Shown here: in pieces, positions 1 to 10,425 of the stretch
How the letters are laid out: every line of letters begins with the position of its first letter
How positions within the stretch are numbered: position 1 is the first letter of the stretch
Assembly: GCF_003144325.1 (NCBI RefSeq)
Contig: NZ_PENS01000005.1
Location: forward strand, 242,628-306,627
Origin: Proteus terrae
GTDB lineage: Bacteria > Pseudomonadota > Gammaproteobacteria > Enterobacterales > Enterobacteriaceae
Length of the DNA stretch: 64,000 nucleotides
Direction: 5' to 3'
Program-made: the position numbers and the translations under genes
Notes under the pieces: model-generated
What the model saw: the letters and a program-made list of their open reading frames with translations, nothing else
The model's database searches: none
Told to the model about the DNA's origin: nothing

Positions 1-1577
1 GTAGTATTGCCATAAAGTGGTGCTGGCGCATTGGTATTTAGCGAACTAACACGTCTAAAATCTTCGACTTTTAATGATTTATAAAGTCCGGCCATAATAA
101 AGAAAATAACAAAACTAAAGGGTAATCCCATTATTATGGTGGTGTTTTGTAAGGCAGAAATACCATCTGCCATTAACATACCTAACGTTAATAAACCAAT
201 AGCAATAGACCAGAAAATGCGAAGCCAATTTGGAGCATCGTTATTAACATGGCTTAATTGAGAGGTGAAATTACCTAATACTAATGAGCCAGAGTCAGCA
301 GAAGTGACATAAAATAATAATCCAGTAATTGTGGCAACAGACGCCGTTAAACCAAAACCAGGATAGAGTTCTAATAATGAATAAAATCCTTTTTCGGGAG
401 CTTCCAATACTGTTTTTGCGAGTTCTTTATTACCATGGATCACTTCATATAAAGCACTATTACCAAAAATTGACAACCATAGTAGTGTAAAAACAAAGGG
501 AATAATTAAGGTGCCTATGACGAATTGTCGAATTGTTCGTCCTCTTGAGATACGAGCTAAAAAGAGTCCAACAAAAGGTGACCATGCAACCCACCAAGCC
601 CAGAAAAACAGTGTCCAGCTATTCATCCAATCTGTTGGTTTATCAAATGCAAAGCTATTTAATGTCATACCTAAAAAGCGATTAGTGTAGTCACCGACAT
701 TTAATACCAGTGCATTTAATAAAAACTCAGTATCACCCGCAAATAAGATAAATAAAATCAGCCCCAATGCGAGTAGTACATTCAGTTCAGATAAAATCCT
801 GATCCCTTTGTTAACGCCCGATGTTGCCGAAATAACGGCCATAATGACAGATAATAGAATTAATCCGCCTTGAACGCCCAATCCTTGGGGCAAATCAAAA
901 AGAACTTTCAGCCCATAATTAAGTTGTACAACACCAATGCCTAATGTTGTCGCAATACCAAAAATAGTTCCCAATACCGCTGCAATATCAACGGTATGGC
1001 CAATTGGGCCATAAATGCGGTTTCCAAAGATAGGATAAAGTGCAGAGCGTATGGTCAAGGGCAAATTATAACGATAGCTAAAATAACCGAGTGCTATACC
1101 AATAAGTGCATACATAGACCAGCCCGTCAGGCCATAGTGGAATAAAGTCCACACCATCGACTGACGGGCTGCTTCTATTGTTTCACCTTCGCCTGTTGGC
1201 GGTAACATATATTGCGTAATGGGCTCCGCCACAGAGAAAAACATCAAATCAATCCCAATACCTGCTGCAAATAACATCGCAGACCAGCTTAAAACACTAA
1301 ATTCAGGTTTCGATTGCTCAGGCCCTAATTTGATATTTCCAAAACGAGAAGTGGCAACAAAAATAACAAAAACAATGTATAGCGTTGCTGCTAATAAATA
1401 GTACCAACCAAAGGTTTTTGATACCCATCCTAGCGTTGACACGATCCATGTATTTGCTGTTTCTGTCATCAAAATAGTGAAAAAAGAAAACGCTAAAATC
1501 AGCGTTGCTGAAGCGAAAAAAACAACAGAATTTAGCTTGTCTTTCTGTGGTTTTTTTGTGCTGTTAAGAGTTGTCAT
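1..1577 (-). CDS. betT: BetT, high-affinity choline transporter (BCCT family), 3' end outside window
   Basis: Proton- or sodium-coupled inner-membrane choline uptake that feeds glycine betaine synthesis. The reading frame is open from an ATG whose complement lies at 1575-1577 to the window edge, giving about 525 residues, so the C-terminal part is missing. The BCCT signature is visible on the complement of about 540-640 as the Trp-rich run FFWAWWVAWSPFVGLF followed by LARISRGR. The frame is rich in hydrophobic segments. It is divergent from betIBA, with a BetI-like palindrome between them, which matches the enterobacterial bet locus. Family is certain; choline specificity rests on the neighbours. 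Confidence 0.9.
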   Translation of the reverse strand, partial: MTTLNSTKKPQKDKLNSVVFFASATLILAFSFFTILMTETANTWIVSTLGWVSKTFGWYYLLAATLYIVFVIFVATSRFGNIKLGPEQSKPEFSVLSWSAMLFAAGIGIDLMFFSVAEPITQYMLPPTGEGETIEAARQSMVWTLFHYGLTGWSMYALIGIALGYFSYRYNLPLTIRSALYPIFGNRIYGPIGHTVDIAAVLGTIFGIATTLGIGVVQLNYGLKVLFDLPQGLGVQGGLILLSVIMAVISATSGVNKGIRILSELNVLLALGLILFILFAGDTEFLLNALVLNVGDYTNRFLGMTLNSFAFDKPTDWMNSWTLFFWAWWVAWSPFVGLFLARISRGRTIRQFVIGTLIIPFVFTLLWLSIFGNSALYEVIHGNKELAKTVLEAPEKGFYSLLELYPGFGLTASVATITGLLFYVTSADSGSLVLGNFTSQLSHVNNDAPNWLRIFWSIAIGLLTLGMLMADGISALQNTTIIMGLPFSFVIFFIMAGLYKSLKVEDFRRVSSLNTNAPAPLYGNT

Positions 1578-1722
1578 CAGAAATTCCAAAAATTTATTTA
1601 TCTAAAAGTTAAAAGTTGCATTCTTTGTTAACTAATTGAATTAGTTGCAAAGATTCAAATTTTCACAATGTCCTCCTATATAAAAATGTAAATTAATTGT
1701 GATAAACAATAGTTAATATTGA

Positions 1723-1734
1723 TTGAATGTTCAA
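1723..1734. promoter_or_regulatory. Probable BetI operator
   Basis: TTGAATGTTCAA is a perfect 12-bp palindrome in the 209-bp betT/betI gap. A half-site-like GCGTTCAATG follows at 1756-1765. BetI autoregulates and represses betT from the shared control region in E. coli. Assignment is by position and palindrome, not by experiment. Confidence 0.6.
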
Positions 1735-1786
1735 TTAAAAAAACGTTTAATAAAAGCGTTCAATGTATTTTTTAGGTCTTTAAAAC

Positions 1787-2389
1787 ATGCCGAAGATAGG
1801 AATGCAGTCGATACGTAAACAGCAATTAATCCAAGCAACGTTAGCAGTGATTAATGAGGTTGGAATGCAAGAGGCGAGCATCGCATTGATAGCTCGAAAA
1901 GCTGGTGTTTCTAACGGCATTATTAGTCACTACTTTCGTGATAAAAATGGATTGTTGGAAGCTGCTATGCGCCATATCCAGTATCAATTGGGTTTTGCGG
2001 TGGCGATACGTTTAAGAATGTTAAGTGATGCAACACCTAAGCTACGTATCCAAGCCATTGTTGAAGGTAACTTTGATACAACTCAAACTAGTGAAGCCGC
2101 AATGAAAACATGGCTAGCATTTTGGGCGAGTAGTATGCATCAGCCTAATTTGAATCGCTTACAAAAAGTCAATGATAGAAGGCTTTATTCCAATTTAAGT
2201 TACGAGTTTGGGCGCGTTCTTACTAAAGATCAAGCTCGTTTGGCTGCAAAAGGTTTAGCTGCATTAATAGATGGTTTATGGCTACGAAGTGCATTAAGTC
2301 ATGCACCATTTTCTCTTGAAGAGGCCAAAACCATTACTAATGAGTATATCGATATGCAATTGACAAATCGGAGTCAAATAAAGACTTAA
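1787..2389 (+). CDS. betI: BetI, TetR-family choline-responsive repressor
   Basis: TetR-family repressor of the bet genes, relieved by choline. It has 200 residues, the usual BetI length. The N-terminal helix-turn-helix spans about residues 25-55 ([19 protein letters not shown]), followed by the typical [14 protein letters not shown] stretch. The conserved ligand-domain segment [17 protein letters not shown] is also present. It is the first gene of betIBA: 24 bp separate it from betB. The start [10 protein letters not shown] matches the family start, although no strong Shine-Dalgarno sequence precedes it. Confidence 0.96.
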   Translation: MPKIGMQSIRKQQLIQATLAVINEVGMQEASIALIARKAGVSNGIISHYFRDKNGLLEAAMRHIQYQLGFAVAIRLRMLSDATPKLRIQAIVEGNFDTTQTSEAAMKTWLAFWASSMHQPNLNRLQKVNDRRLYSNLSYEFGRVLTKDQARLAAKGLAALIDGLWLRSALSHAPFSLEEAKTITNEYIDMQLTNRSQIKT

Positions 2390-2413
2390 GAAACTAATAA
2401 TAAAGGAGAAATT

Positions 2414-3889
2414 ATGCCAAACCCACCGTTACAGAAACTCTATATTCATGGTGGATATGTTGATTGTGCACAACCGGAATGTGAGCAATTTGAAGCGATT
2501 AACCCAGCTAATGGTGAAGTGATCGCACATTTACAATCTGCAAGTGAAGAAGATATCAATTGGGCGGTCGAGAGTGCGAAGCAAGGGCAAAAAATTTGGC
2601 GTGCAATGACCGCAATGGAACGATCTCGAATTTTGCGACGCGCTGTTGATATTTTACGTGAACGTAATGATGAATTGGCTCATTTAGAAACTTTAGACAC
2701 AGGTAAACCGCTATCTGAAACGCGCTATGTCGATATTGTGACGGGCGCTGATGTTTTAGAGTATTACGCAGGTCTGATCCCCGTACTTGAAGGGGAGCAA
2801 ATTCCGCTTAGAGAAACCGCTTTTGTTTATACGCGACGTGAGCCTTTGGGAATTGTTGCTGGTATCGGTGCTTGGAATTACCCCATTCAAATAGCGTTAT
2901 GGAAATCTGCGCCTGCACTTGCCGCAGGTAATGCCATGATCTTTAAACCAAGTGAGATGACTTCATTAACAGCATTAAAGCTTGCCGAAATATACACTGA
3001 AGCAGGATTGCCAAATGGCGTTTTTAACGTTGTTACAGGGAAAGCTAATGTGGGGCAATGGTTAACACAGCATCCTGATATCGCGAAGGTTTCTTTTACT
3101 GGCGGAATTGAAACGGGTAAAAAGGTGATGGCAAATGCTTCTGCTTCAAGTTTAAAAGAAGTAACCATGGAGCTTGGTGGAAAATCACCTTTAATTATTT
3201 TTGATGATGCGGATTTAGATACCGCCGCTGATATTGCGATGATGGCGAATTTTTATAGTTCAGGCCAAGTTTGCACCAATGGAACGCGCGTATTTGTACC
3301 AGAAAAGTTAAAAAAAGCATTTGAAGCCAAAATCACTGAGCGTGTCTCCCGTATTCGAATAGGTTCTCCTCTTGAAATGGACACCAATTTTGGTCCTCTG
3401 GTCAGTTTCCCTCATCTTGAAAAGGTCTTGAGTTATATTGAGTTAGGCAAAACCCAAGGGGCGAGATTACTTTGTGGTGGTCATCGTTTATTAGAAGGCA
3501 ATTTTGCTCAAGGTGCTTATGTTGCACCGACAGTTTTCACAGATTGCACCGATGATATGAATATCACGCAAGATGAAATCTTCGGCCCTGTGATGAGTAT
3601 TCTTAGTTATCAAACTGAAGATGAAGTGATTTTACGCGCAAATAATAGTGTTTATGGTTTGGCCGCAGGTCTTGTCACCAAAGATCTCACAACAGCTCAT
3701 CGCGTTATTCACCAATTAGAAGCTGGAATTTGTTGGATTAATACATGGGGCGAGTCTCCAGCAGAAATGCCAGTTGGTGGTTATAAACATTCTGGGGTGG
3801 GACGTGAAAACGGGCTTGTTACACTACAGAATTATACTCAAATAAAATCTATTCAAGTTGAACTTGGGGAGTTTTCATCCGTTTTTTAA
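2414..3889 (+). CDS. betB: BetB, betaine aldehyde dehydrogenase
   Basis: Cytoplasmic NAD(P)+-dependent oxidation of betaine aldehyde to glycine betaine, the last step of osmoprotectant synthesis. It has 491 residues, full length for the family. The aldehyde dehydrogenase glutamate motif MELGGKSP and the catalytic-cysteine motif [13 protein letters not shown] are intact. AGGAG at 2404-2408 sits correctly before the ATG. It lies between betI and betA in one transcription unit. Confidence 0.97.
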   Translation: MPNPPLQKLYIHGGYVDCAQPECEQFEAINPANGEVIAHLQSASEEDINWAVESAKQGQKIWRAMTAMERSRILRRAVDILRERNDELAHLETLDTGKPLSETRYVDIVTGADVLEYYAGLIPVLEGEQIPLRETAFVYTRREPLGIVAGIGAWNYPIQIALWKSAPALAAGNAMIFKPSEMTSLTALKLAEIYTEAGLPNGVFNVVTGKANVGQWLTQHPDIAKVSFTGGIETGKKVMANASASSLKEVTMELGGKSPLIIFDDADLDTAADIAMMANFYSSGQVCTNGTRVFVPEKLKKAFEAKITERVSRIRIGSPLEMDTNFGPLVSFPHLEKVLSYIELGKTQGARLLCGGHRLLEGNFAQGAYVAPTVFTDCTDDMNITQDEIFGPVMSILSYQTEDEVILRANNSVYGLAAGLVTKDLTTAHRVIHQLEAGICWINTWGESPAEMPVGGYKHSGVGRENGLVTLQNYTQIKSIQVELGEFSSVF

Positions 3890-3928
3890 TCCATTCTTTT
3901 TTTAATGACTGAAACAGAGGAGATAACA

Positions 3929-5608
3929 ATGGTCTATGACTACATTATTATCGGTGCTGGTTCAGCCGGTAACGTTCTTGCTACCCGCTTGACAGAAGAT
4001 CCTGAAGTTACTGTGCTGCTCCTTGAAGCTGGAGGTCCGGACTACAGGTTCGATTTTCGTACACAAATGCCAGCGGCATTAGCTTATCCGTTACAAGGTA
4101 GGCGATATAATTGGGCTTATGAAACAGAGCCCGAACCTTATATGAATAACCGACGCATGGAGTGTGGTCGTGGAAAAGGGCTAGGTGGATCATCATTAAT
4201 TAATGGTATGTGCTATATCCGTGGTAATGCAATGGATTTTGATGGGTGGGCAAAATTACCTGGTCTTGAAGAGTGGGACTATTTAAGTTGCTTGCCTTAT
4301 TTTCGTAAAGCTGAAACTCGTGATATTGGTGCTGATGATTATCATGGTGATAAAGGGCCTGTAAGTGTAACAACACCTAAAAAAGGCAATAATATTTTAT
4401 TTCAAGCGATGATTGAAGCCGGTGTACAAGCAGGATATCCAAGAACGATTGACCTTAATGGCTATCAGCAAGAGGGCTTTGGCCCAATGGATAGAACAGT
4501 CACACCGAAAGGTCGCCGAGCAAGCACCGCAAGAGGTTATCTTGATCAAGCTAAAGCACGAAAAAACTTAACGATCAAGACTCACGCTATAACAGATATT
4601 ATTGAGTTTGAAGGAAAAAAAGCAATTGGTGTGCGTTATCTTTTAGGAGAAAATACTACTCTTCATTATGTAAAAGCCCGTCGAGAAGTATTGCTTTGTG
4701 CGGGGGCAATTGCCTCACCTCAAATATTGCAACGTTCTGGTATTGGGCCTGAAGAAATATTAAATGAATTTGATATTTCTCCTGTGCATGTATTACCGGG
4801 AGTTGGGGAGAATCTGCAAGATCATCTAGAAATGTATTTGCAGTATGAATGTAAAAAGCCTGTTTCACTTTATCCTGCTTTAAAATGGTATAACCAACCT
4901 AAGATTGGTGCACAATGGTTATTTCAAGGAACAGGTATAGGTGCAAGCAATCAATTTGAAGCTGGCGGATTTATTCGCTCTAGCGAAAAATATGCGTGGC
5001 CCAATATTCAATTCCACTTTCTGCCCGTTGCCATTAATTATAACGGCACCAATGCGGTAGATGTTCATGGTTTCCAAGCACATGTAGGATCGATGCGTTC
5101 ACCTAGTCGAGGGAGAGTAAAATTAGCCTCTACAGATCCTCATCAACATCCTAGTATCTTGTTTAATTACATGTCCACAGAACAAGATTGGGAAGAGTTT
5201 CGCGCTGCAATTCGGATCACACGGGAAATAATGGCACAACCGGCATTAGATGCTTATCGTGGAGAAGAGATTAGCCCAGGGAAACATATTCAAAGTGATG
5301 AAGAGCTTGATGCTTTTGTCAGAGAACGTGCTGAAACAGCATTCCATCCTTGCGGCACGTGTAAAATGGGAACAGATGAAATGGCAGTTGTCGATGAGGA
5401 AGGTCGAGTACACGGCATAGAAAACTTAAGAGTTATTGATGCATCTATCATGCCACTAATAATCACTGGGAATTTGAATGCAACTACAATTATGATGGCA
5501 GAAAAGCTAGCAGATAAAGTGAGAGGAATAAACCCTTTACCTAAAAGCCAAGCTGACTATTATGTTGCAGGTGATCAACCTGTAAGAAAAACAAATCTAA
5601 GCCTATAA
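3929..5608 (+). CDS. betA: BetA, choline dehydrogenase
   Basis: Membrane-associated FAD enzyme of the GMC oxidoreductase family that oxidises choline to betaine aldehyde. The FAD-binding motif [16 protein letters not shown] is at the extreme N terminus. GMC features such as [18 protein letters not shown] and the C-terminal HPCGTCKMG are intact. An in-frame ATG at 3905 would add eight residues, but GAGGAG at 3916-3921 places the ribosome at 3929, which gives [11 protein letters not shown] as in homologues and about 559 residues. Last gene of betIBA; a strong terminator follows. Confidence 0.96.
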   Translation: MVYDYIIIGAGSAGNVLATRLTEDPEVTVLLLEAGGPDYRFDFRTQMPAALAYPLQGRRYNWAYETEPEPYMNNRRMECGRGKGLGGSSLINGMCYIRGNAMDFDGWAKLPGLEEWDYLSCLPYFRKAETRDIGADDYHGDKGPVSVTTPKKGNNILFQAMIEAGVQAGYPRTIDLNGYQQEGFGPMDRTVTPKGRRASTARGYLDQAKARKNLTIKTHAITDIIEFEGKKAIGVRYLLGENTTLHYVKARREVLLCAGAIASPQILQRSGIGPEEILNEFDISPVHVLPGVGENLQDHLEMYLQYECKKPVSLYPALKWYNQPKIGAQWLFQGTGIGASNQFEAGGFIRSSEKYAWPNIQFHFLPVAINYNGTNAVDVHGFQAHVGSMRSPSRGRVKLASTDPHQHPSILFNYMSTEQDWEEFRAAIRITREIMAQPALDAYRGEEISPGKHIQSDEELDAFVRERAETAFHPCGTCKMGTDEMAVVDEEGRVHGIENLRVIDASIMPLIITGNLNATTIMMAEKLADKVRGINPLPKSQADYYVAGDQPVRKTNLSL

Positions 5609-5616
5609 ATTAGGGT

Positions 5617-5655
5617 AGACAAAAGAGGAATGTAAATTCCTTTTTTGTCTTTTTA
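5617..5655 (+). terminator. Terminator of betIBA
   Basis: Arms 5617-5631 and 5636-5650 (AGACAAAAGAGGAAT against its near-perfect complement) form a stem with a 4-nt loop, followed by TTTTAT. It lies 8 bp after the betA stop codon. Confidence 0.85.
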
Positions 5656-5892
5656 TCATTATTTCCTCTTTGTTGATATTGAATTTATATAAAAATACTT
5701 TATATAAAGTCTAAATATTCAGGAAAAAATATGATTAATTTTTATCATAAATATTTCTAAATAAAATTACTTTATAAAAGAAATTCAAAGTAACGAGATA
5801 AATTCAAGTAAAACAACGGTTTTACTGTCATTTTTGTGATAAATGTCAACTCTCCATAACTGAAGCATCCCATTAATTATCGTAAACAGACA
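5656..5892. other. Gene-free spacer before codBA
   Basis: AT-rich sequence with no credible open frame. The only recognisable element in this gap is the PurR box just downstream; promoter elements for codBA are presumably here but I could not fix them. Confidence 0.5.
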
Positions 5893-5908
5893 ACGAAAAC
5901 GTTTGCAT
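5893..5908. promoter_or_regulatory. PurR operator upstream of codBA
   Basis: ACGAAAACGTTTGCAT matches 14 of 16 positions of the PurR consensus ACGCAAACGTTTGCGT. It lies 65 bp before codB. E. coli codBA is a PurR regulon member, so purine repression is expected here too. Confidence 0.82.
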
Positions 5909-5973
5909 AATATTTTTATGCAGATAGAATTCGTCAGATTTTTTTGGCCTGGTGAAATTAATAGGGGGTTAAA

Positions 5974-7224
5974 GTGTCTCAGGATAACAATTATAGTCAG
6001 GGCCCAGTGCCCATATCCGCAAGAAAGGGTGGATTGGCGTTAACCTTTGTGATGTTGGGATTAACGTTTTTTTCAGCCAGTATGTGGACTGGCGGCGCTC
6101 TTGGTACTGGTCTTTCCTTTAATGATTTCTTCCTCGCAGTTCTAATTGGTAATCTTCTTCTTGGTATCTACACCGCATTTCTTGGTTTTATTGGTTCAAA
6201 AACAGGTCTTACTACTCATCTCCTCGCGCGTTACTCTTTCGGTATTAAAGGTTCTTGGCTTCCCTCATTTTTACTCGGTGGTACTCAGGTTGGTTGGTTT
6301 GGTGTGGGTGTGGCAATGTTTGCCATCCCGGTAGGAAAAGCTACTGGTATTGATATTAATCTCCTTATCGCCGTTTCCGGCATTTTAATGACCATCACAG
6401 TATTCTTCGGTATTTCCGCTCTCACTGTTCTCTCTATCATTGCTGTTCCTGCTATCGCAATCCTTGGAAGTTACTCTGTTTACCTTGCTATACATGATAT
6501 GGGGGGGCTTTCAACGCTAATGGCCGTTAAACCTGCTCAACCATTAGATTTTAATTTAGCGCTGGCGATGGTTGTTGGATCCTTTATTAGTGCAGGTACG
6601 CTGACGGCTGATTTCGTACGCTTTGGACGAAACCCTAAAGTTGCAGTGATTGTCGCAATTGTTGCCTTCTTCTTAGGAAATACCTTGATGTTTGTCTTTG
6701 GTGCTGCAGGTGCTGCTTCACTAGGAATGGCAGATATCTCGGATGTGATGATTGCGCAAGGATTATTACTTCCTGCTATCGTGGTGCTGGGGTTAAATAT
6801 CTGGACAACGAATGACAACGCGTTATATGCATCAGGATTAGGTTTTGCCAATATTACTGGTTTATCAAGTAAGAAACTTTCAGTCATAAACGGTATCATC
6901 GGTACGCTGTGTGCTTTATGGCTATATAATAACTTTGTAGGTTGGCTTACCTTTTTATCTGCAGCAATTCCACCAGTAGGAGGTGTTATTATTGCAGATT
7001 ATCTGATGAATAAAGCACGCTATAACACCTTTAATATTGCTACAATGCAATCGGTTAACTGGGTAGCGCTACTTGCTGTTGCAATAGGTATTGTTGCAGG
7101 GCACTGGTTACCGGGTATTGTGCCTGTTAATGCTGTGCTAGGGGGAGCAATAAGCTACGCTGTGTTAAATCCAATATTAAATCGTCGTACAGCTCGACAA
7201 GCGGAGATAAGTCATGCTGGGTAA
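5974..7224 (+). CDS. codB: CodB, cytosine permease
   Basis: Inner-membrane cytosine uptake protein of the NCS1 family. It has 416 residues and follows E. coli CodB almost position by position, including the start [35 protein letters not shown] and [16 protein letters not shown]. About twelve hydrophobic segments are apparent. The start is GTG, preceded by AGGGGG at 5962-5967. It overlaps codA by 11 bp, so the two are translationally linked. Confidence 0.97.
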   Translation: MSQDNNYSQGPVPISARKGGLALTFVMLGLTFFSASMWTGGALGTGLSFNDFFLAVLIGNLLLGIYTAFLGFIGSKTGLTTHLLARYSFGIKGSWLPSFLLGGTQVGWFGVGVAMFAIPVGKATGIDINLLIAVSGILMTITVFFGISALTVLSIIAVPAIAILGSYSVYLAIHDMGGLSTLMAVKPAQPLDFNLALAMVVGSFISAGTLTADFVRFGRNPKVAVIVAIVAFFLGNTLMFVFGAAGAASLGMADISDVMIAQGLLLPAIVVLGLNIWTTNDNALYASGLGFANITGLSSKKLSVINGIIGTLCALWLYNNFVGWLTFLSAAIPPVGGVIIADYLMNKARYNTFNIATMQSVNWVALLAVAIGIVAGHWLPGIVPVNAVLGGAISYAVLNPILNRRTARQAEISHAG

Positions 7225-8491
7225 GAATATCGAACAAATTAATCATGCTCGTCTAGTTGGAAAAGAAGGTTTGTGGCGCATTACGCTTAAAAACAACAAA
7301 ATTGAAGTGATAGAGCCACAACCTGAACATAATTTTCATCCTGAAGCATTAGATGCGCAAGGTGGTTTAGTTCACGCTCCTTTTGTTGAACCTCATATTC
7401 ATTTAGATACAACACAAACAGCAGGACAACCGAATTGGAATCAATCGGGGACATTATTTGAAGGTATTGAGCGTTGGGCTGAAAGAAAAGCACTGTTAAC
7501 TCATGATGATGTTAAACAACGTGCATGGCAAACGCTACAATGGCAAATTGCTAATGGTATTCAACATGTTAGAACCCATGTGGATGTTTCAGATGCTTCA
7601 CTAACAGCATTAAAAGCAATGCTGGAAGTGAAAGAAGAAATTAAACCTTGGGTTGATTTACAAATTGTTGCTTTTCCACAAGAAGGTATTTTGTCTTACC
7701 CTAATGGTGAAGCATTATTAGAAGAAGCATTAAAATTAGGTGCTGATGTTGTAGGTGCTATTCCACACTTTGAATTTACGCGTGAATATGGTGTTGAATC
7801 ACTGCATAAAACCTTTGCATTAGCACAAAAATATGATCGTTTAATTGATGTTCATTGTGATGAAATTGATGATGAACAGTCTCGCTTTGTTGAAACTGTT
7901 GCCGCTTTAGCACATAAAGAGAATATGGGTTCACGAGTGACAGCCAGTCATACAACTGCAATGCATTCTTATAATGGCGCTTATACTTCACGTTTATTCC
8001 GACTATTAAGAATGTCTGGAATTAACTTTGTGGCAAATCCTTTAGTTAATATTCACTTGCAAGGTCGTTTTGATACCTATCCAAAACGTCGTGGTATTAC
8101 TCGCGTAAAAGAGATGCTAGAAAGTAATATTAATGTCTGTTTTGGTCATGATGATGTTTTTGATCCTTGGTATCCATTAGGCACAGCAAATATGCTCCAA
8201 GTTTTACATATGGGATTGCATGTTTGCCAATTAATGGGCTATGGTCAAATTGATAACGGATTACAGTTAATTAGCCACAACAGCGCAAAAACACTCGCTT
8301 TAACGGATTATGGTGTTGAGGTAGGCAATAGTGCAAACTTTATTATTCTGCCAGCGGATAATGGATTTGATGCTTTACGTCGTCAAGTACCTGTGCGTTA
8401 TTCTATTCGCCAAGGTAAAGTCATTGCACAAACAGAGCCAGCAAAAACAGAAATTATGTTAGATAAGCCAATGTGGATTAATTATAAATAA
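7214..8491 (+). CDS. codA: CodA, cytosine deaminase
   Basis: Metal-dependent amidohydrolase that converts cytosine to uracil plus ammonia. It has 425 residues. The metal-binding HxH is in [10 protein letters not shown]. Further ligands and active-site residues are in [22 protein letters not shown] and [14 protein letters not shown]. It starts inside the end of codB (ATG at 7214). Together they form a pyrimidine-salvage operon. Confidence 0.97.
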   Translation: MLGKNIEQINHARLVGKEGLWRITLKNNKIEVIEPQPEHNFHPEALDAQGGLVHAPFVEPHIHLDTTQTAGQPNWNQSGTLFEGIERWAERKALLTHDDVKQRAWQTLQWQIANGIQHVRTHVDVSDASLTALKAMLEVKEEIKPWVDLQIVAFPQEGILSYPNGEALLEEALKLGADVVGAIPHFEFTREYGVESLHKTFALAQKYDRLIDVHCDEIDDEQSRFVETVAALAHKENMGSRVTASHTTAMHSYNGAYTSRLFRLLRMSGINFVANPLVNIHLQGRFDTYPKRRGITRVKEMLESNINVCFGHDDVFDPWYPLGTANMLQVLHMGLHVCQLMGYGQIDNGLQLISHNSAKTLALTDYGVEVGNSANFIILPADNGFDALRRQVPVRYSIRQGKVIAQTEPAKTEIMLDKPMWINYK

Positions 8492-8510
8492 TAACCAAAT
8501 AATTGTAGCA

Positions 8511-8540
8511 AAAGTCATCTTTATTTAGGATGACTTTTTT
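8511..8540 (+). terminator. Terminator of codBA
   Basis: AAAGTCATCT at 8511-8520 pairs with AGGATGACTTT, and the right arm runs into TTTTTT. It lies 20 bp after the codA stop. Confidence 0.85.
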
Positions 8541-8811
8541 ATATAAGTAAATTAATGAATTGAATAATAAATAGGCATCTAATGCTTAATTATTTTATGT
8601 TTTTTTTATTTGTATTACTTAACTTAAAAATAGATATTTACCTTATGGTTGTGAAATGCAATCCCCAAACACAAATAAATATATTTAAATTATTATTATC
8701 TCATATTTGGTGTTTTATATAAAACAAGAAGATATTTAATCTGTTTAATTTCCTATAAAATCCAATTAAATAATCTTATTTATAAAACATAATAAAAGGA
8801 GATAGATGTTT

Positions 8812-9564
8812 ATGGCATATCGTTATGATGAAGATCTAGTTTTTCTCTCAGAATGTTCAAATGAAGAATTGAATGATCTTGTTTATTTATTAACACATGA
8901 TAAAGATGGCGAAAAACGTTGGACAGAAGAGTTAACAAATAATTCTAATTATAAAGCATTTTATCCTAATCATAGTTTATATTGGGAAGAAATCGCCGCT
9001 GAAATACAATGTTTTGGCGGTAATACTTTCGCCACCATGTTTAGAGGGGGAAAAGGTGTTTTATATCGAGAAGTATTAATTGATGTCTGTGATAAATTAA
9101 AAGTTAATTATAATAAAAATTCTACTATTGAAATTATTGAAAATAATCTTTTGATGAAAATAGTAACAGATGCACTAGGTTCTATGACACCAGAACAAAT
9201 TAAACAACTAGGTGGAGAATTAGGTGTAAAAAATACATCTGGCCTAACAGCACAAACACTAACAGCTGGTTTTCAGGCAATATTTAGAGCTGGTGGATTT
9301 AAGTCGTATCAGTTAACGGCGATTATCGTAAACCAAATAATGAAAGCCTTAATTGGTAGAGGATTAAGTTTTGCTGCGAATGGCACATTAATGAGAACAA
9401 TGTCAATCTTAGCTGGGCCTGTTGGTTGGGCTATTACAGGAATATGGACGGCAATTGATATTGGTAGTACTGCTTATCGCGTAACAATTCCTGCCGTAAT
9501 TCAAGTCGCATTTTTAAGAACACAATCTTCTGCTAAATTAGCGAATGAGATTAGTTTTGATTAA
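8812..9564 (+). CDS. YaaW-like protein
   Basis: A protein of 250 residues resembling E. coli YaaW. Shared features include the opening (Asp-rich, then FLSECSNEELNDLVYLLTHD), the WEEIAAEIQCFGGNTFATMFRG block and the C-terminal AYRVTIPAVIQVAFLR. The C-terminal third (about residues 130-250) is rich in Gly and Ala and weakly hydrophobic. Function is not established. The ATG at 8812 is preferred over 8806 because AAGGAGA at 8796-8802 is better spaced. It stands alone between codA and a structured leader. Confidence 0.8.
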   Translation: MAYRYDEDLVFLSECSNEELNDLVYLLTHDKDGEKRWTEELTNNSNYKAFYPNHSLYWEEIAAEIQCFGGNTFATMFRGGKGVLYREVLIDVCDKLKVNYNKNSTIEIIENNLLMKIVTDALGSMTPEQIKQLGGELGVKNTSGLTAQTLTAGFQAIFRAGGFKSYQLTAIIVNQIMKALIGRGLSFAANGTLMRTMSILAGPVGWAITGIWTAIDIGSTAYRVTIPAVIQVAFLRTQSSAKLANEISFD

Positions 9565-9708
9565 GAAATAATGAGTTTTTCAGTTAGAACAACAAATCTA
9601 TAATACTCTTTGTTTGCTTATTAAAATATTTATTGAATGAAAATGAATCATTGCTGTATTTATCATTGCAGATTTACCTAATTCAACTAAAATAAGACAC
9701 TGTTAGAC

Positions 9709-9751
9709 CCTCTCCGTATTACTGCGGCTGCTATCCCTTTAATCTGAGAGG
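9709..9751 (+). promoter_or_regulatory. Structured leader with ribosome-site hairpin and 16S-antisense-like core
   Basis: CCTCTC at 9709-9714 is the exact complement of GAGAGG at 9746-9751, which is also the Shine-Dalgarno sequence for the ATG at 9757. A 6-bp stem would therefore mask the start. Inside the loop, CGTATTACTGCGGCTGCT (9715-9732) matches the reverse complement of the universal 16S rRNA 530-loop region with one mismatch. The preceding ACCCTC (9707-9712) continues that match after a 2-nt insertion. What it does is unknown. Confidence 0.5.
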
Positions 9752-9756
9752 TTTTT

Positions 9757-9975
9757 ATGTCTACACAAAGAGATCGTGGTTGGCGTCAATGTGTTAACCG
9801 CAAAAATAAACATCAAGAAATGGGTTGTTCACGAGTGATGTTTAAACCAGAAAAAAAATGGTCTAATTTATATACTCGATCACTTAAAATGACCAGAGCT
9901 GCACAATTAGGAATTGAATACCCAAGAATTTCTCGTAGTCAGCGCCGATTAAATGCGTTATCTGATAGTGAGTAA
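9757..9975 (+). CDS. Small basic protein of unknown function
   Basis: Seventy-two residues, strongly basic, rich in Arg, Lys and Gln, with Cys12 and Cys24. No signal peptide or membrane segment. I do not recognise the family. AGAGG precedes the ATG but sits in the hairpin described at 9709-9751. Its stop codon overlaps the next gene's start (TAATGATG at 9973-9980), so the two are translationally coupled. The basic charge would suit RNA or ribosome binding, but this is speculation. Confidence 0.7.
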   Translation: MSTQRDRGWRQCVNRKNKHQEMGCSRVMFKPEKKWSNLYTRSLKMTRAAQLGIEYPRISRSQRRLNALSDSE

Positions 9976-10322
9976 TGATGAATATCTTATTTATTTGCAG
10001 TAAAAATCAATGGCGAAGCCCAACCGCAGAACTGTTGTTTGCAGATAGAGAAGGCATTAATACACTTTCGGCGGGTACGCGCAAAGATGCGCAATGTGTG
10101 GTTGATAACGAATTACTTAAATGGGCTGATTTAGTGCTTGTCATGGAATCTAAACATTTAAATCGATTATCTGCACATTTTCCTGCAACTATGCGCTATA
10201 AAAAAGCGCATGTATTGGGAATACCTGATAATTATCGTTTTAACGATCCGGCATTAATTGAACTCCTTGAACAGAAAGTTCAGCCTTATTTACCAATGGA
10301 AGCAAAGCTTTCAACTAAATAA
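9975..10322 (+). CDS. Low-molecular-weight protein-tyrosine-phosphatase-like protein
   Basis: A 114-115 residue protein whose N terminus carries the phosphatase P-loop CSKNQWRS (CX5RS, Cys8 to Arg14). A DP pair near residues 92-93 (FNDPALIE) could supply the general acid. It is shorter than typical enterobacterial Wzb-type enzymes (about 147 residues). ATGs at 9975 and 9978 are both possible; the first overlaps the upstream stop. Coupled to the small basic protein. A dephosphorylation role is inferred from the motif; the substrate is unknown. Confidence 0.75.
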   Translation: MMNILFICSKNQWRSPTAELLFADREGINTLSAGTRKDAQCVVDNELLKWADLVLVMESKHLNRLSAHFPATMRYKKAHVLGIPDNYRFNDPALIELLEQKVQPYLPMEAKLSTK

Positions 10323-10340
10323 TGTTTTTAATCTTGATAA

Positions 10341-10377
10341 AAAAACGCTCAGCTTAAAATAAGACTGGGCGTTTTTT
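10341..10377. terminator. Bidirectional terminator
   Basis: AAAAACGCTCAG (10341-10352) pairs with CTGGGCGTTTTT (10365-10376) with one G·U, with T runs on either strand. It lies between two convergent genes and can serve both. Confidence 0.85.
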
Positions 10378-10425
10378 ATATCTAAAATTTTTATGCAGGT
10401 ATAAAAAGAGTAGGTTGGGCTTTTA

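Noticed and set aside
1219..1401. Plus-strand frame inside betT
   Set aside because: Opposite-strand shadow of the BCCT coding sequence.
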